A stretch of 64,000 bases of DNA from contig JADJEA010000001.1 of NCBI GenBank assembly GCA_016702415.1, positions 229,001-293,000 on the forward strand, in the 5' to 3' direction. The translations under genes were made by a program, and so were the position numbers. The notes beneath the pieces are model-generated. The model saw only the letters and a list, made by a program, of their open reading frames with translations, searched no databases and was not told where the DNA came from. This DNA is from Nostocoides sp. Its GTDB lineage: Bacteria; Actinomycetota; Actinomycetes; Actinomycetales; Dermatophilaceae. This document shows positions 1-8,358 of the stretch, piece after piece (the stretch's first letter is position 1; every line of letters begins with the position of its first letter).

Positions 1-1459
1 CGTTCCTCCCCCCGCGATTCCGCCCGTTCCGCCCCAGGCGCCTTCCCCCGAGAGCCCCGCCGCTCCGGCGGTCTCGGTCCCGGGGCCGCCCCTGGCGGAG
101 ATGGCGCCGCTCCCGGCGACGGCCTGGACCTCGCCGGCGGTTTCCCAGCCGTAGAACGCCTCGACGCCGACGCGCACGCCGAAGCGTTCGCCGAGACCGT
201 CGAGGATGGCGAGGACGTCGAGGGAGGAAATGCCCAGGTCGCGCAGGTGGTCGTGCGCCGGGGCGGCGAGGATGCGGCTGAGCGGGTCGGTGTCGGCCGC
301 GGGCCCGAGCCTGTGGCTCCTGACTCGGTGCTCCCGACTCGGTGCTCCCCGACTCGGCAGCGGGGCTCGCGGTCCCGAGGCACTCGGCGACCACGTGGTC
401 GAGGGCGGCGGCATACCGATCGAGGAGGGTGGCGACGCCGGTGGCGGCATACGCCTCGAGGACGATCGTGTCCGCGTCGGTCTGGATCTGGATGTGGCGG
501 GGGTACTTCACGACGTACTCCCCCAGCCGCACATCCGCGATCACCCGGAAGCGTCCGGCGGACGGCGGCTGTGCGTGCGAGACGAGCAGCTGGCCGGCGG
601 TGGCGGGGGCGGGCGGCCGAGCGCCGGCCCACGTCGCGACAACGTCCTCGAACGCGGCGCGGACGAACTCCCGGCCCGTCCCGGTCGCCGTGGCCGCGAC
701 ACTGAGATAGGCGGTGGCGTTGCCGGCCCGGCTGGGAATGGCGGCCGTCAACCGGGTGCTGACGACGGCACCCAGGGTGCTCTCCCCGAGCCGCTCCCCG
801 GCGGCCCAGAAGAGCGCGAATGGGCTGGCGCCCGCGGCCCGCGCCGCCGACGTCACCGCCTCCACCTGCTGCGGGCTCAGGACCCGCCGGACGTGAGTTC
901 CGGCCACCGGTCGCCCCTTCGGCACCAGGAGGTCGGATGCCGAGCCCTCCCCCCCGCGCACCGCACCCGGGCGCGGTTCCTCCACCCCCCCAGTGGAGAC
1001 CGCAGTCCACGGCCACTCGGCAGCGCCCGTCACCGGCTCCCCCGCAAGCGCACGGTCGAGGTCGCCGAGGAAGGCGTCCAGGGAGTCGGCGTCCAGGACG
1101 AGGTGATGACCGAGCAAGTGCAACTGCGCCGCGGCCTCGTCGAGGTGATAGCGCAGGAGGCGGCCCCCGCGGGCGGCGAGGATGGTCGACTCCGCGAGGG
1201 GGGAGGACGCGGCATACGCCCGAATCCCTTCGGGGCCGGGCGCCGGTTCCGGGTCGGCCACGACGACGAAATCCCCGTCGGCGCGCTCGATCCGGGCCCG
1301 CAGGGAGGGCCAGGCCGCCAGCGTGGCGGCGAGTGCGGACTCGGCCCGCGCGAGCGCGCCGACGGGAAGGGCGACGACGACATGGATCCCGAAATCGGCT
1401 CCGCGCATCTCGGCCCGCACCAACTCCTGGTCGGGCTGCTCGAGGCGGAATCGCACCAT
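1..1459 (-). CDS. NRPS-like condensation domain plus carrier domain protein (partial, apparent frameshift)
   Basis: The minus strand reads open from an ATG at 1459 to the left edge. The first 370 or so residues look like a stand-alone condensation domain with the HHxxxD motif as HHLVLDADS (His118-His119), which in NRPS condensation domains catalyses amide or ester bond formation. Near the edge, in a frame shifted by one base, lies a carrier-protein signature around DLGISSLDVL, with the expected phosphopantetheine serine. The frames switch inside a short tandem repeat (about 330-358; units of 14 and 15 bp), so this is a real frameshift or a miscalled C run. AAGGAG precedes the start closely. 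It is divergent from the PhzE-like gene and probably belongs to the same biosynthetic cluster. The product is unknown. Confidence 0.6.
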   Translation of the reverse strand, partial: MVRFRLEQPDQELVRAEMRGADFGIHVVVALPVGALARAESALAATLAAWPSLRARIERADGDFVVVADPEPAPGPEGIRAYAASSPLAESTILAARGGRLLRYHLDEAAAQLHLLGHHLVLDADSLDAFLGDLDRALAGEPVTGAAEWPWTAVSTGGVEEPRPGAVRGGEGSASDLLVPKGRPVAGTHVRRVLSPQQVEAVTSAARAAGASPFALFWAAGERLGESTLGAVVSTRLTAAIPSRAGNATAYLSVAATATGTGREFVRAAFEDVVATWAGARPPAPATAGQLLVSHAQPPSAGRFRVIADVRLGEYVVKYPRHIQIQTDADTIVLEAYAATGVATLLDRYAAALDHVVAECLGTASPAAESGSTESGAPSQEPQARARGRHRPAQPHPRRPGARPPARPGHFLPRRPRHPRRSRRTLRRARRRRGVLRLGNRRRGPGRRRERRHLRQGRPRDRDRRSGGALGGRRLGRNGRNRGGRN

Positions 1460-1637
1460 GGGCTCCTTGTCGCGTCCGGCACCGGCGGGGGCACGGTGCC
1501 GTTGTCGGAGGGGGAGATCCGTGGTCGCGATGGCATCGGGCGAGCGTCCACATGGTGATACGGACCGGCGGGGTCGGCATACCCATGACAGAAACGAAGG
1601 CGCCCGTCGGTGCCGGTCGAGGTGAAGGAGACCACGG

Positions 1638-3461
1638 ATGACCGCGTTCCCCGCGACGCCTTACGTCCTCATCCACACCGAGGCGGGAACCTGGGAGGCC
1701 ACGGGAACCCTTCACCGCACCCGCGAGCTGGCCGCCGTGCCCGCGCCGGGACCATGGCCGGTCGTCAGCGCCGTCCCCTACTCCCAGATCCGCGAACGGG
1801 GGTATGTCGTGCACGACGGCGGCGAGGAGATCCTCACCCTCGTGCCCGACGCGGTCCGTCCCATCGACGTCGCCGACCTGCGCCTCCCGGACGGGGCCCC
1901 CTCGCCGCTCGCCCTCTCCGATCTCGAGTTGAGCGTGAGCGACCAGGAGTATGCCGCGACCGTCGCCGCCGTCATCCGGGAGGAGATCTGCCGTGGTGAG
2001 GGGGCCAATTTCCTCATCTCCCGGCAGGGCCGCGTCCACGCCGACGGCCTGAGCGATGTCGCGGTCAGGGACCTCTTCGCCCGTCTGGTCGCGGCCGAGC
2101 CACGGGCCTATATGACGTTCTGCTTCTATTCCGGCGACCGCTATCTCGTCGGCGCCTCACCGGAGCGGCACCTGACCGTCCAGGACGGTGAGGTCACGAT
2201 GAGCCCCATTTGCGGGACCCTCCCCAAGGCCGCACTGCAGCGGCGGGCCGACCTCATCGAGTTCATCACCGACCCCAAGGAGATCAACGAACTCTTCCAG
2301 GTCGTCGATGAGGAACTGAAGATGATGTCGCGCCTGTGCACCTCGGGCGGGACCATCGTCGGGCCCTATCTGCAGGAGATGGCCGCGCTGGTGCACACGG
2401 CATACGACCTGACCGGACGCAGCGACCTGGCCCCGATCGACATCTTCCGGGACTCGATGTTCGCCGCCACGATGATCGGCAGCCCGTTGGAGAACGCGGC
2501 GCGGATCATCCACAAGTACGAACCAGGCTCGCGGCGCTACTACACCGGCGCCGTCGTCGTCCGCACCCGCAGCGAGAGCGGCCGGGAGAACCTCGACTCG
2601 GCGATCACGATCCGCACGATGGAGATCGGGCTCGACGGGACTGTCCGGCTCCAGAGCGGCGGAACGATCGTGCGCGACTCGGTGCCGGAGAAGGAGGTCG
2701 CCGAGGTCGTCTCCAAGATGCAAGGCCCGCTCGACGCCCTCCGTGGCGTTGCGGCACCCCCGCCGGTTCTGGCCGGCTTCCTCGACCGCCAGGTCCTCGA
2801 CATCCTCGCGCTGCGCAATAAGTACCTCTCGCGCTTTTGGACCCGGGCGCAGGACCACACCGACGACGCCCCGCGTGGGCGGTCGCTGCGGATTCTCGTC
2901 ATCGACAACGAGGACGAGTTCACCTACATGCTGGTCCACGCCCTGCGCAGCCTCGGCCACGAGCCGCACTGGCAGCGGTGGTCCGAGCCGGGCAACTCCG
3001 TTGACGCTTGGGCGGCGCAGGGCTGGGATCTCGTCCTCGTCGGGCCCGGACCCGGCGACCCGCTCGACCTGAGCGTCCCGAAGATGGCGCACCTGCACGA
3101 CCTCATCGCGGGTTTGCTCGCCGCGCGCCAGCCCTTCGTGGCCGTATGCCTGGCCCATCAGGTGCTCTGCCACCACCTCGGGCTGCCCATCGTCGCCCTC
3201 GATCCACCTCGCCAGGGCGTCCAGGAGACGGTCGACCTCTTCGGCCGGCAGGAGGCGGTCGGGTTCTACAACACCTTCATCCCGAGCCTGGCCGGCCCGC
3301 TGCCGGACGGGGTCACGGCCGCGACGCTCGAGGACGGCCACCACGTCGCCGCCCTCCGCGGCCCGCACTTCTCGAGCTTCCAGTTCCACGTGGAGTCGGT
3401 GCTCACGAGCAACTCGATCGCCATCCTCGACGAGGCCATCACCCGGCTGCCCATCGCCTGA
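1638..3461 (+). CDS. PhzE/TrpE-like chorismate amidotransferase fusion (ADIC or anthranilate synthase type)
   Basis: This 607-residue protein fuses a chorismate-binding synthase (about residues 60-390) to a class I glutamine amidotransferase (about 415-607). The amidotransferase nucleophile is Cys504 in VAVCLAHQ, and the His584/Glu586 pair lies in FQFHVES, so the triad is intact. The synthase half carries FQVVDEELKMM and a GSPLENA segment resembling PhzE and enediyne-type aminodeoxyisochorismate synthases more than housekeeping TrpE or PabB. Family members aminate chorismate using glutamine ammonia; releasing anthranilate needs an extra lyase activity that cannot be judged here. AAGGAG sits 7 bases before the ATG. 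The divergent condensation/carrier gene suggests an aryl building block for a small nonribosomal product. The exact product (ADIC, ADC or anthranilate) is uncertain. Confidence 0.8.
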   Translation: MTAFPATPYVLIHTEAGTWEATGTLHRTRELAAVPAPGPWPVVSAVPYSQIRERGYVVHDGGEEILTLVPDAVRPIDVADLRLPDGAPSPLALSDLELSVSDQEYAATVAAVIREEICRGEGANFLISRQGRVHADGLSDVAVRDLFARLVAAEPRAYMTFCFYSGDRYLVGASPERHLTVQDGEVTMSPICGTLPKAALQRRADLIEFITDPKEINELFQVVDEELKMMSRLCTSGGTIVGPYLQEMAALVHTAYDLTGRSDLAPIDIFRDSMFAATMIGSPLENAARIIHKYEPGSRRYYTGAVVVRTRSESGRENLDSAITIRTMEIGLDGTVRLQSGGTIVRDSVPEKEVAEVVSKMQGPLDALRGVAAPPPVLAGFLDRQVLDILALRNKYLSRFWTRAQDHTDDAPRGRSLRILVIDNEDEFTYMLVHALRSLGHEPHWQRWSEPGNSVDAWAAQGWDLVLVGPGPGDPLDLSVPKMAHLHDLIAGLLAARQPFVAVCLAHQVLCHHLGLPIVALDPPRQGVQETVDLFGRQEAVGFYNTFIPSLAGPLPDGVTAATLEDGHHVAALRGPHFSSFQFHVESVLTSNSIAILDEAITRLPIA

Positions 3462-3581
3462 CCGCGGCGCCGGACGCCACCCCCGCGGGAGGTGGGACGA
3501 CGGAAAGCTGGTGGGGCCGCGGCATACGCGCCCGTATGATGAATGGCGATCCCCGCACGTCATCGAGAGGCTGCTCCCGTC

Positions 3582-5570
3582 ATGTCCGACGCCGCCCGCC
3601 GCATGTCCCTGCCCGCAGGAACCTCGGTCGTCGACACGCTGACGGCAGCGAACGTCCTGCTCAACGGCCCGTCCGGCATCATCGCCGTCAAGACCGACGA
3701 CGGCGTCGAGCGCGACCTGACCTGGGTCCCGGAGGTGGCGGTCGAGGTCGAGCTCATCCGCCGGGACTCGCCCGCGGGTCTGGCGATCATCCGCCACTCG
3801 ACCACGCACATCATGGCCCAGGCGGTCCAGAACCTCTTCCCGTCGGCGCGGCTCGGCATCGGCCCGCCGACCGCGGAGGGGTTCTACTACGACTTCCTCA
3901 CCGACCACAATTTCACCCCCGACGACCTCGTGGCCCTGGAGGAGGAGATGCGCCGCCTCGTCGCCGAGGGCCAGCTCTTCCGGCGCCGGGTGCTCGCCAG
4001 CGTCGGTGCCGCGGAGGCGGAGGCCACCGCCGAGCCGCTGAAGCAGGAACTCATCGCCACGCACCCGGTGCCCTGGCGCTTCGAGGGCGACCCCTATGGC
4101 GACGACGCCCTCTCCTATTACGACAACCTGTCGTATGGCGGTGAGCGGAAGTGGACCGACCTCTGTCGCGGGCCGCACGTCCTCGACACCAAGTATCTCG
4201 GGGTGTTCACCCTCACCCACGCCGCCGCGGCCTACTGGCGCGGGGACGAGAAACGCCAACAGCTGCAACGGATCTACGGCACCGCGTTCTTGGACCGGAA
4301 GGCCCTCAAGACCTATCTCACCGAGCGCGAGGAGCGCCTCAAGCGCGACCACCGCAAGCTCGGCGAGGAGTTGGACCTCTTCACCTTCGACCCCAATGTC
4401 GGCAAGGGCCTGCCCCTGTGGCTGCCCAATGGGACGATCGTCCGTGACGAGTTGGAGACGTGGGCGCGGGAGACCGAGCGCTCGCTGGGCTACAAGCGGG
4501 TCGTCACCCCGCAGCTGGCCAAGGAGGATCTCTACTTCCTCTCCGGTCACCTGCCCTACTACACCGACGACATGTATGCCCCGATCGCCATCGAGGACGA
4601 GGTCTACTACCTGCGGCCGATGAACTGCCCGCACCACCACATGGTCTACCGGGCCCGGCCGAAGTCCTATCGCGATCTGCCCTACAAGCTCGGCGAGTAC
4701 GGCACGGTCTATCGCTTCGAGAAGTCCGGCCAACTCCAGGGCCTCATGCGCACCCGCGGGTTCACTCAGAACGACGCCCACATCTATTGCACCGAGGAGC
4801 AAGCCGAGGAGCAGTTCCTCGAGGTCATGCGGATGCACGAGATGTACTACAAGGGCCTCGGCATCGAGGACTTCCACATGGTCCTGGCGGTGCGCGACCC
4901 CGACAACACCGACAAGTACCACGACGACGAGGCCATGTGGACCAAGGCCGAGGCGATCACCCGCGGGGCGATGGAGAAATCCGGCATCCCGTTCGTCCTC
5001 GATGTCGGGGGCGCGGCGCACTACGGCCCCAAGATCGACTTCATCATCAAGTCGGTCACCGGACGTGAGTTCGCCGCCTCGACCAATCAGGTCGACCTCT
5101 ACACGCCGCAGCGCTTCGGCCTGACCTACAAGGCCTCCGATGGGACCGAGAAGCAGCCGGTCGTCATCCACCGGGCGCCCCTGGGCTCGCACGAGAGGTT
5201 CGTGGCGTTCCTGACGGAGCAGTATGCCGGTGCCTTCCCCTTCTGGCTCGCCCCCGAACAGGTCGTCGTCGTTCCCGTCACCGACACCTTCGACGCGGGT
5301 GCCCAGGCGGTCGCCGACGAGTTGTATGCCGCGGGCCTGCGCGCCGCGGCCGACGTCTCGGATGCGCGGATGCAGGCGAAGATCCGCACCCACTCGATGC
5401 GCAAGGTCCCTGTGGCGATCGTCGTCGGCGGTCGCGAGATCGAGGAACGCACCGCCTCGGTGCGCCTGCGCACCGGCGGCTCGTGGACCGCACCTGTGGA
5501 TGAGGTGAAGGACTTCCTCCTGGCGGCGCAGCGCGACCGGCGTCTCGTCCTCGAGGCTCCCGGGACCTGA
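3582..5570 (+). CDS. thrS: threonyl-tRNA synthetase
   Basis: A full-length class II synthetase of 662 residues that charges tRNA-Thr. A TGS domain is followed by the editing domain, with H72xxxH76 (HSTTH) and C195xxxH199 (CRGPH), then the catalytic core with Cys349 in MNCPHH and downstream zinc-site histidines in NDAHIY and VVIHRAPLGSHE, and a C-terminal anticodon-binding domain. I chose ATG 3582 because GAGAGG lies upstream; an in-frame ATG at 3543 would add 13 residues. The gene stands alone, next to a PhzE-like gene rather than in a recognisable translation operon, so it may be a second copy (for example a resistant enzyme for a threonyl-tRNA synthetase inhibitor) or simply the relocated housekeeping gene. 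The sequence does not decide between them. Confidence 0.95.
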   Translation: MSDAARRMSLPAGTSVVDTLTAANVLLNGPSGIIAVKTDDGVERDLTWVPEVAVEVELIRRDSPAGLAIIRHSTTHIMAQAVQNLFPSARLGIGPPTAEGFYYDFLTDHNFTPDDLVALEEEMRRLVAEGQLFRRRVLASVGAAEAEATAEPLKQELIATHPVPWRFEGDPYGDDALSYYDNLSYGGERKWTDLCRGPHVLDTKYLGVFTLTHAAAAYWRGDEKRQQLQRIYGTAFLDRKALKTYLTEREERLKRDHRKLGEELDLFTFDPNVGKGLPLWLPNGTIVRDELETWARETERSLGYKRVVTPQLAKEDLYFLSGHLPYYTDDMYAPIAIEDEVYYLRPMNCPHHHMVYRARPKSYRDLPYKLGEYGTVYRFEKSGQLQGLMRTRGFTQNDAHIYCTEEQAEEQFLEVMRMHEMYYKGLGIEDFHMVLAVRDPDNTDKYHDDEAMWTKAEAITRGAMEKSGIPFVLDVGGAAHYGPKIDFIIKSVTGREFAASTNQVDLYTPQRFGLTYKASDGTEKQPVVIHRAPLGSHERFVAFLTEQYAGAFPFWLAPEQVVVVPVTDTFDAGAQAVADELYAAGLRAAADVSDARMQAKIRTHSMRKVPVAIVVGGREIEERTASVRLRTGGSWTAPVDEVKDFLLAAQRDRRLVLEAPGT

Positions 5571-5580
5571 GACTCACGGC

Positions 5581-5668
5581 TGAGGCACTCCTACGCTCTG
5601 AGGCACTCCTACGCTCCGAGGCACCCTTACGCTCGAGCCGGGTTGCGGCCTGAGCCGGGTTGCGGCCT
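5581..5668. repeat. two adjacent short tandem repeats after thrS
   Basis: Three 18-bp units beginning TGAGGCACTCCTACG occupy 5581-5634 (two identical, the third with three changes). They are followed directly by two identical 17-bp units beginning GAGCCGGGTTGCGG (5635-5668). They fill the gap between the convergent thrS and M4 protease genes. No function is evident. Confidence 0.9.
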
Positions 5669-5697
5669 GAGATCGCTCCCGCGCGTCCGGCCGCGGA

Positions 5698-7104
5698 TCA
5701 CCCCCGGCGCAGGGTGCGCTCGAAGAGCGACCGCAGGTGATGGGGAAGGTGCTGCTCCGGGATGCTGACGTCGATGACCGGCCGGTCGCACGCGACGCCG
5801 TAGCAGTACCTGTCCGGCTGCGGCGCGGACAATGCCGCCAGCTCGTGCAGCTCCTGCAATTTGTCGGCGCCGAGGACGTCGCGCCACGCGCTCTCGTCCG
5901 GCGCCGGGAGCTGTGACAAGGAGACGGTCCGGCTGACCGTCTGCCCGGCGAATCCGCCGCTGCTGGTCACCGCGACCACGCTCTCCCCCGTCGGTGCGGG
6001 CGAGCCGGATCCGTCCGCCGGGCCCGCGCCGTCCCCGGCGGAATTGGCCGCAGCGAGCACCCCGACCTGCGTCCATGCCGCGGTGACCGCCTGCGCCTCT
6101 GGGGAGTCCGCGCCATACAACTGCGTCGCGGCCGCCAGGGTCAGGCCGGCGAAGGTCGCGAAATCGCAGTCGGCGGCGATATCGGGGCCGGTGAGCGCGG
6201 CATACCAGATCCGGCCGGGTGCCTCCCACGCATTGCCACCGATGGCGACTGCCGCGAGATAGAAGGCGCGGTTGGGGATGCCGGAGTTGATGTGGACCTC
6301 GCCGTGATCCTGGTCGGTGTCGACGTAGTCGGCCATCGTCGCCGGTTGGGGGTCCTTGCCCAGAGCGTCGTTGTCGTAGGCCGTTCCGGGCGCCTTCATC
6401 GACCGCAATGCCTGGCCGGAGTAGGCGCCGACAAGGAGCTCGGCGCCGATGAGCCAGTCGGCCTGGTCGGCGCTCTGGCCGAGACTGCGCTGCTTGACCA
6501 GCGAGCCGAAGACGTCGGACAGCGACTCGTTGAGCGCCCCGGACTGGTTGCGATAGAGCAGGCCGGCGGTGTGCTCGGTGACCCCGTGGGCGAGCTCGTG
6601 GCCGATGACGTCGAGGCTGGCGGTGAACCGACCGAAGACCTGCCCGTCGCCGTCGCCGAAGACCATGCGGGTCCCGTCCCAGAACGCATTGTCCTAGCTC
6701 TCGCCGTAGTGAACGGTCGCCCGCAAGGGCAGGCCCACACCGTCGAGGGAGTTGCGGGCGAAGACCTCGGCATAGAGACGCCAGGTGGCACCGAGTCCGT
6801 CGTAGGCCTCGGTGGCGGCCACATCCGGGGTCGGCGGATCGCCCTCGCCACGCACCGGTGTGCCCGGGAGCTGCTCGGTGTTGTGCGCATCGCAGATCTG
6901 CCGCACCGGGCCGCCGGCAAGTGTGCTGTGCCGCAGCCGCGGGCGGGGTGGGCCGGTCGTCACCTCACCCCGCGCGCGCTGCTCCCGAAGTCGCCGGTCG
7001 GCAGCGAGCGCCTGCCGTGCCCAGGCCGCAAGCTCGGCGTCGTCGGACGCGGCGAGCCGCTCCATGACATACGGCGGAACGATCGAACACCTCGGGAACC
7101 CCAT
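5698..7104 (-). pseudogene. M4 (protealysin/thermolysin-like) metalloprotease with C-terminal emfourin-like inhibitor domain, in-frame TAG
   Basis: The reading frame runs from ATG 7104 (MGFPRCSIVPP) through a propeptide-like segment into the M4 catalytic domain, and is cut by TAG at 6694-6696 where the family normally has Tyr (VHYGE-S-stop-DNAFWDG). The same frame continues to 5698 and could restart at ATG 6666. The downstream part has the HELAH zinc motif, the third ligand in NESLSD and the catalytic His in HGEVHINSGIPNRAF. After an Ala/Gly/Pro-rich linker, the last 90 or so residues (SSGGFAG through PHHLRSLFERTL) resemble emfourin, a proteinaceous inhibitor of protealysin-like enzymes usually encoded next to the protease. 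As read, the N-terminal half is truncated before the active site, so it is probably inactive unless the TAG is an error. Confidence 0.75.
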
Positions 7105-7150
7105 GGCGTTCAGTGTCACAGACGCCGCCGACAGCCGCCTGACGAGCCGA

Positions 7151-7690
7151 TCACCCGGCGCCCCACTTCGCGGCGAGGGCGGCGATGACGCGGGCATTGC
7201 GGTTGGTGGCCCGCCCGACGATCCGCTCGATGGCGGCATTGGAGGTTCGCGCCTCGTGATAGGGGAGGTCATAGAGCAGGTGCACCGCGCGGCCCGCGAC
7301 GACGACACGCTCCCGATCCCGGGACAGGTTCTCGATCCGCCGGGCATCCGCCCCCGTCGGCGGTGCGTCCAACACGCTGACGTAGTGACCGACCGACGGG
7401 GTATGCCGCGCCGCCACCCGCGCGGCGTCGGCGGCGATCGCGCTCAGCTCACCGGGGGTCAGGACGAAGGTGGCGACGGGGAATCCCCGGTCGGCGAGAA
7501 AGAGCTCCTCCAGCATCGCGGCCAGCCTGGTCGCCGACCTGGCGGGTGACCCGAATCGGACGTTGCCGGTCTGGATGTGGGTGGCGACATCGGCATACCC
7601 GGCATCGGTGAGGATCTCGCGCAACCGGGCCATCGGGAAGGGCCGACCCCCGACATTGACGGCCCGCAACAACGCGATCCACATCGCCAT
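7151..7690 (-). CDS. DUF1697 family protein
   Basis: A 179-residue protein starting MAMWIALLRAVNVGG, the typical opening of DUF1697 proteins, with the conserved segments HIQTGNVRF and NLLYDLPYHEA-like text near the C-terminus. The biochemical role of the family is unknown. The start at 7690 is supported by GGGAG five bases upstream. It lies between the broken M4 protease gene and dciA on the same strand. Gaps of 46 and 74 bases leave it unclear whether it is co-transcribed with the origin genes. Confidence 0.85.
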   Translation of the reverse strand: MAMWIALLRAVNVGGRPFPMARLREILTDAGYADVATHIQTGNVRFGSPARSATRLAAMLEELFLADRGFPVATFVLTPGELSAIAADAARVAARHTPSVGHYVSVLDAPPTGADARRIENLSRDRERVVVAGRAVHLLYDLPYHEARTSNAAIERIVGRATNRNARVIAALAAKWGAG

Positions 7691-7764
7691 GCTCGCTCCC
7701 GACTCGCTCTCCTGGTCCGTCCATCCCGACGCGACCATCGACCCATGGGCAGGGGGGCCGCCCA

Positions 7765-8358
7765 TCACCCATAGGTGTCGCGCGGCCCACGACCGCCGGT
7801 GACAGACCTGCGGCCATGTTTCCACGACGGTGCGGACGGGCCGACGATGCGGACGTCCGTCACCGTGTCCGGCCCGGTCTCGGCGGCGATCCGGGCCACC
7901 AAGTGGCTCTTGAGCAGGCTCAATTGTGTTGCCCACGAGGTGGATTCGGCCGAGACGACGAGGACGCCGTCGGCGAAGGTCACCGGCACGCAATGGGCCG
8001 CGATCTCGGCCCCGACGATCTGGTCCCACCGGCCCATGACGGCGCCGACCTCGATATCGAGTTCCCAGCCGCGCGCGGCGACCAGCCCGTCCAGCGCGTC
8101 GCCCAAGAGCTGCGGATCCCGCCCGTCCCGGTCATCCGGGATCGCGCCGGAGGCCCGACGGGAGCGGGGCTTCATCCCCGGGCGCAGCCCCTTGGCGGCC
8201 GCCGCCGTGCGCGCGCGCGCCAGCGCCTGCGCCGCGGCATCGGCGCTCCCCTCGGCCTCGGCGGCGACGGGGAGGTCGCCCGAGTCGCCGACACCGGAGT
8301 CCTCGCCACCGGAGTCGTCGGTACCTCTGGCGTCCGCCGGGGTCCCCGGGCGGGTCAT
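7765..8358 (-). CDS. dciA: DciA-like DUF721 protein
   Basis: A 197-residue protein whose C-terminal half (WELDIEVGAVMGRWDQIVGAEIAAHCVPVTFADGV and following) is the DUF721/DciA fold. DciA proteins help load the replicative helicase DnaB in bacteria lacking DnaC. The first 80 residues are low-complexity, rich in Asp, Gly and Ala. Its ATG overlaps the recF stop (ATGA, 8355-8358), implying translational coupling. This recF-dciA order is standard in Actinobacteria; gyrB normally follows but is absent here. Confidence 0.88.
   Translation of the reverse strand: MTRPGTPADARGTDDSGGEDSGVGDSGDLPVAAEAEGSADAAAQALARARTAAAAKGLRPGMKPRSRRASGAIPDDRDGRDPQLLGDALDGLVAARGWELDIEVGAVMGRWDQIVGAEIAAHCVPVTFADGVLVVSAESTSWATQLSLLKSHLVARIAAETGPDTVTDVRIVGPSAPSWKHGRRSVTGGRGPRDTYG

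Noticed and set aside
206..1558. A 450-codon plus-strand frame at the left edge
   Set aside because: The minus strand here encodes a recognisable condensation domain with HHxxxD; the plus-strand translation is repetitive Gly/Arg/Pro.
2157..5393. A very long open frame on the minus strand opposite the PhzE-like and thrS genes
   Set aside because: It is the antisense shadow of two well-recognised proteins in GC-rich DNA; its translation is low-complexity Arg/Gly/Val/Asp with no family resemblance.
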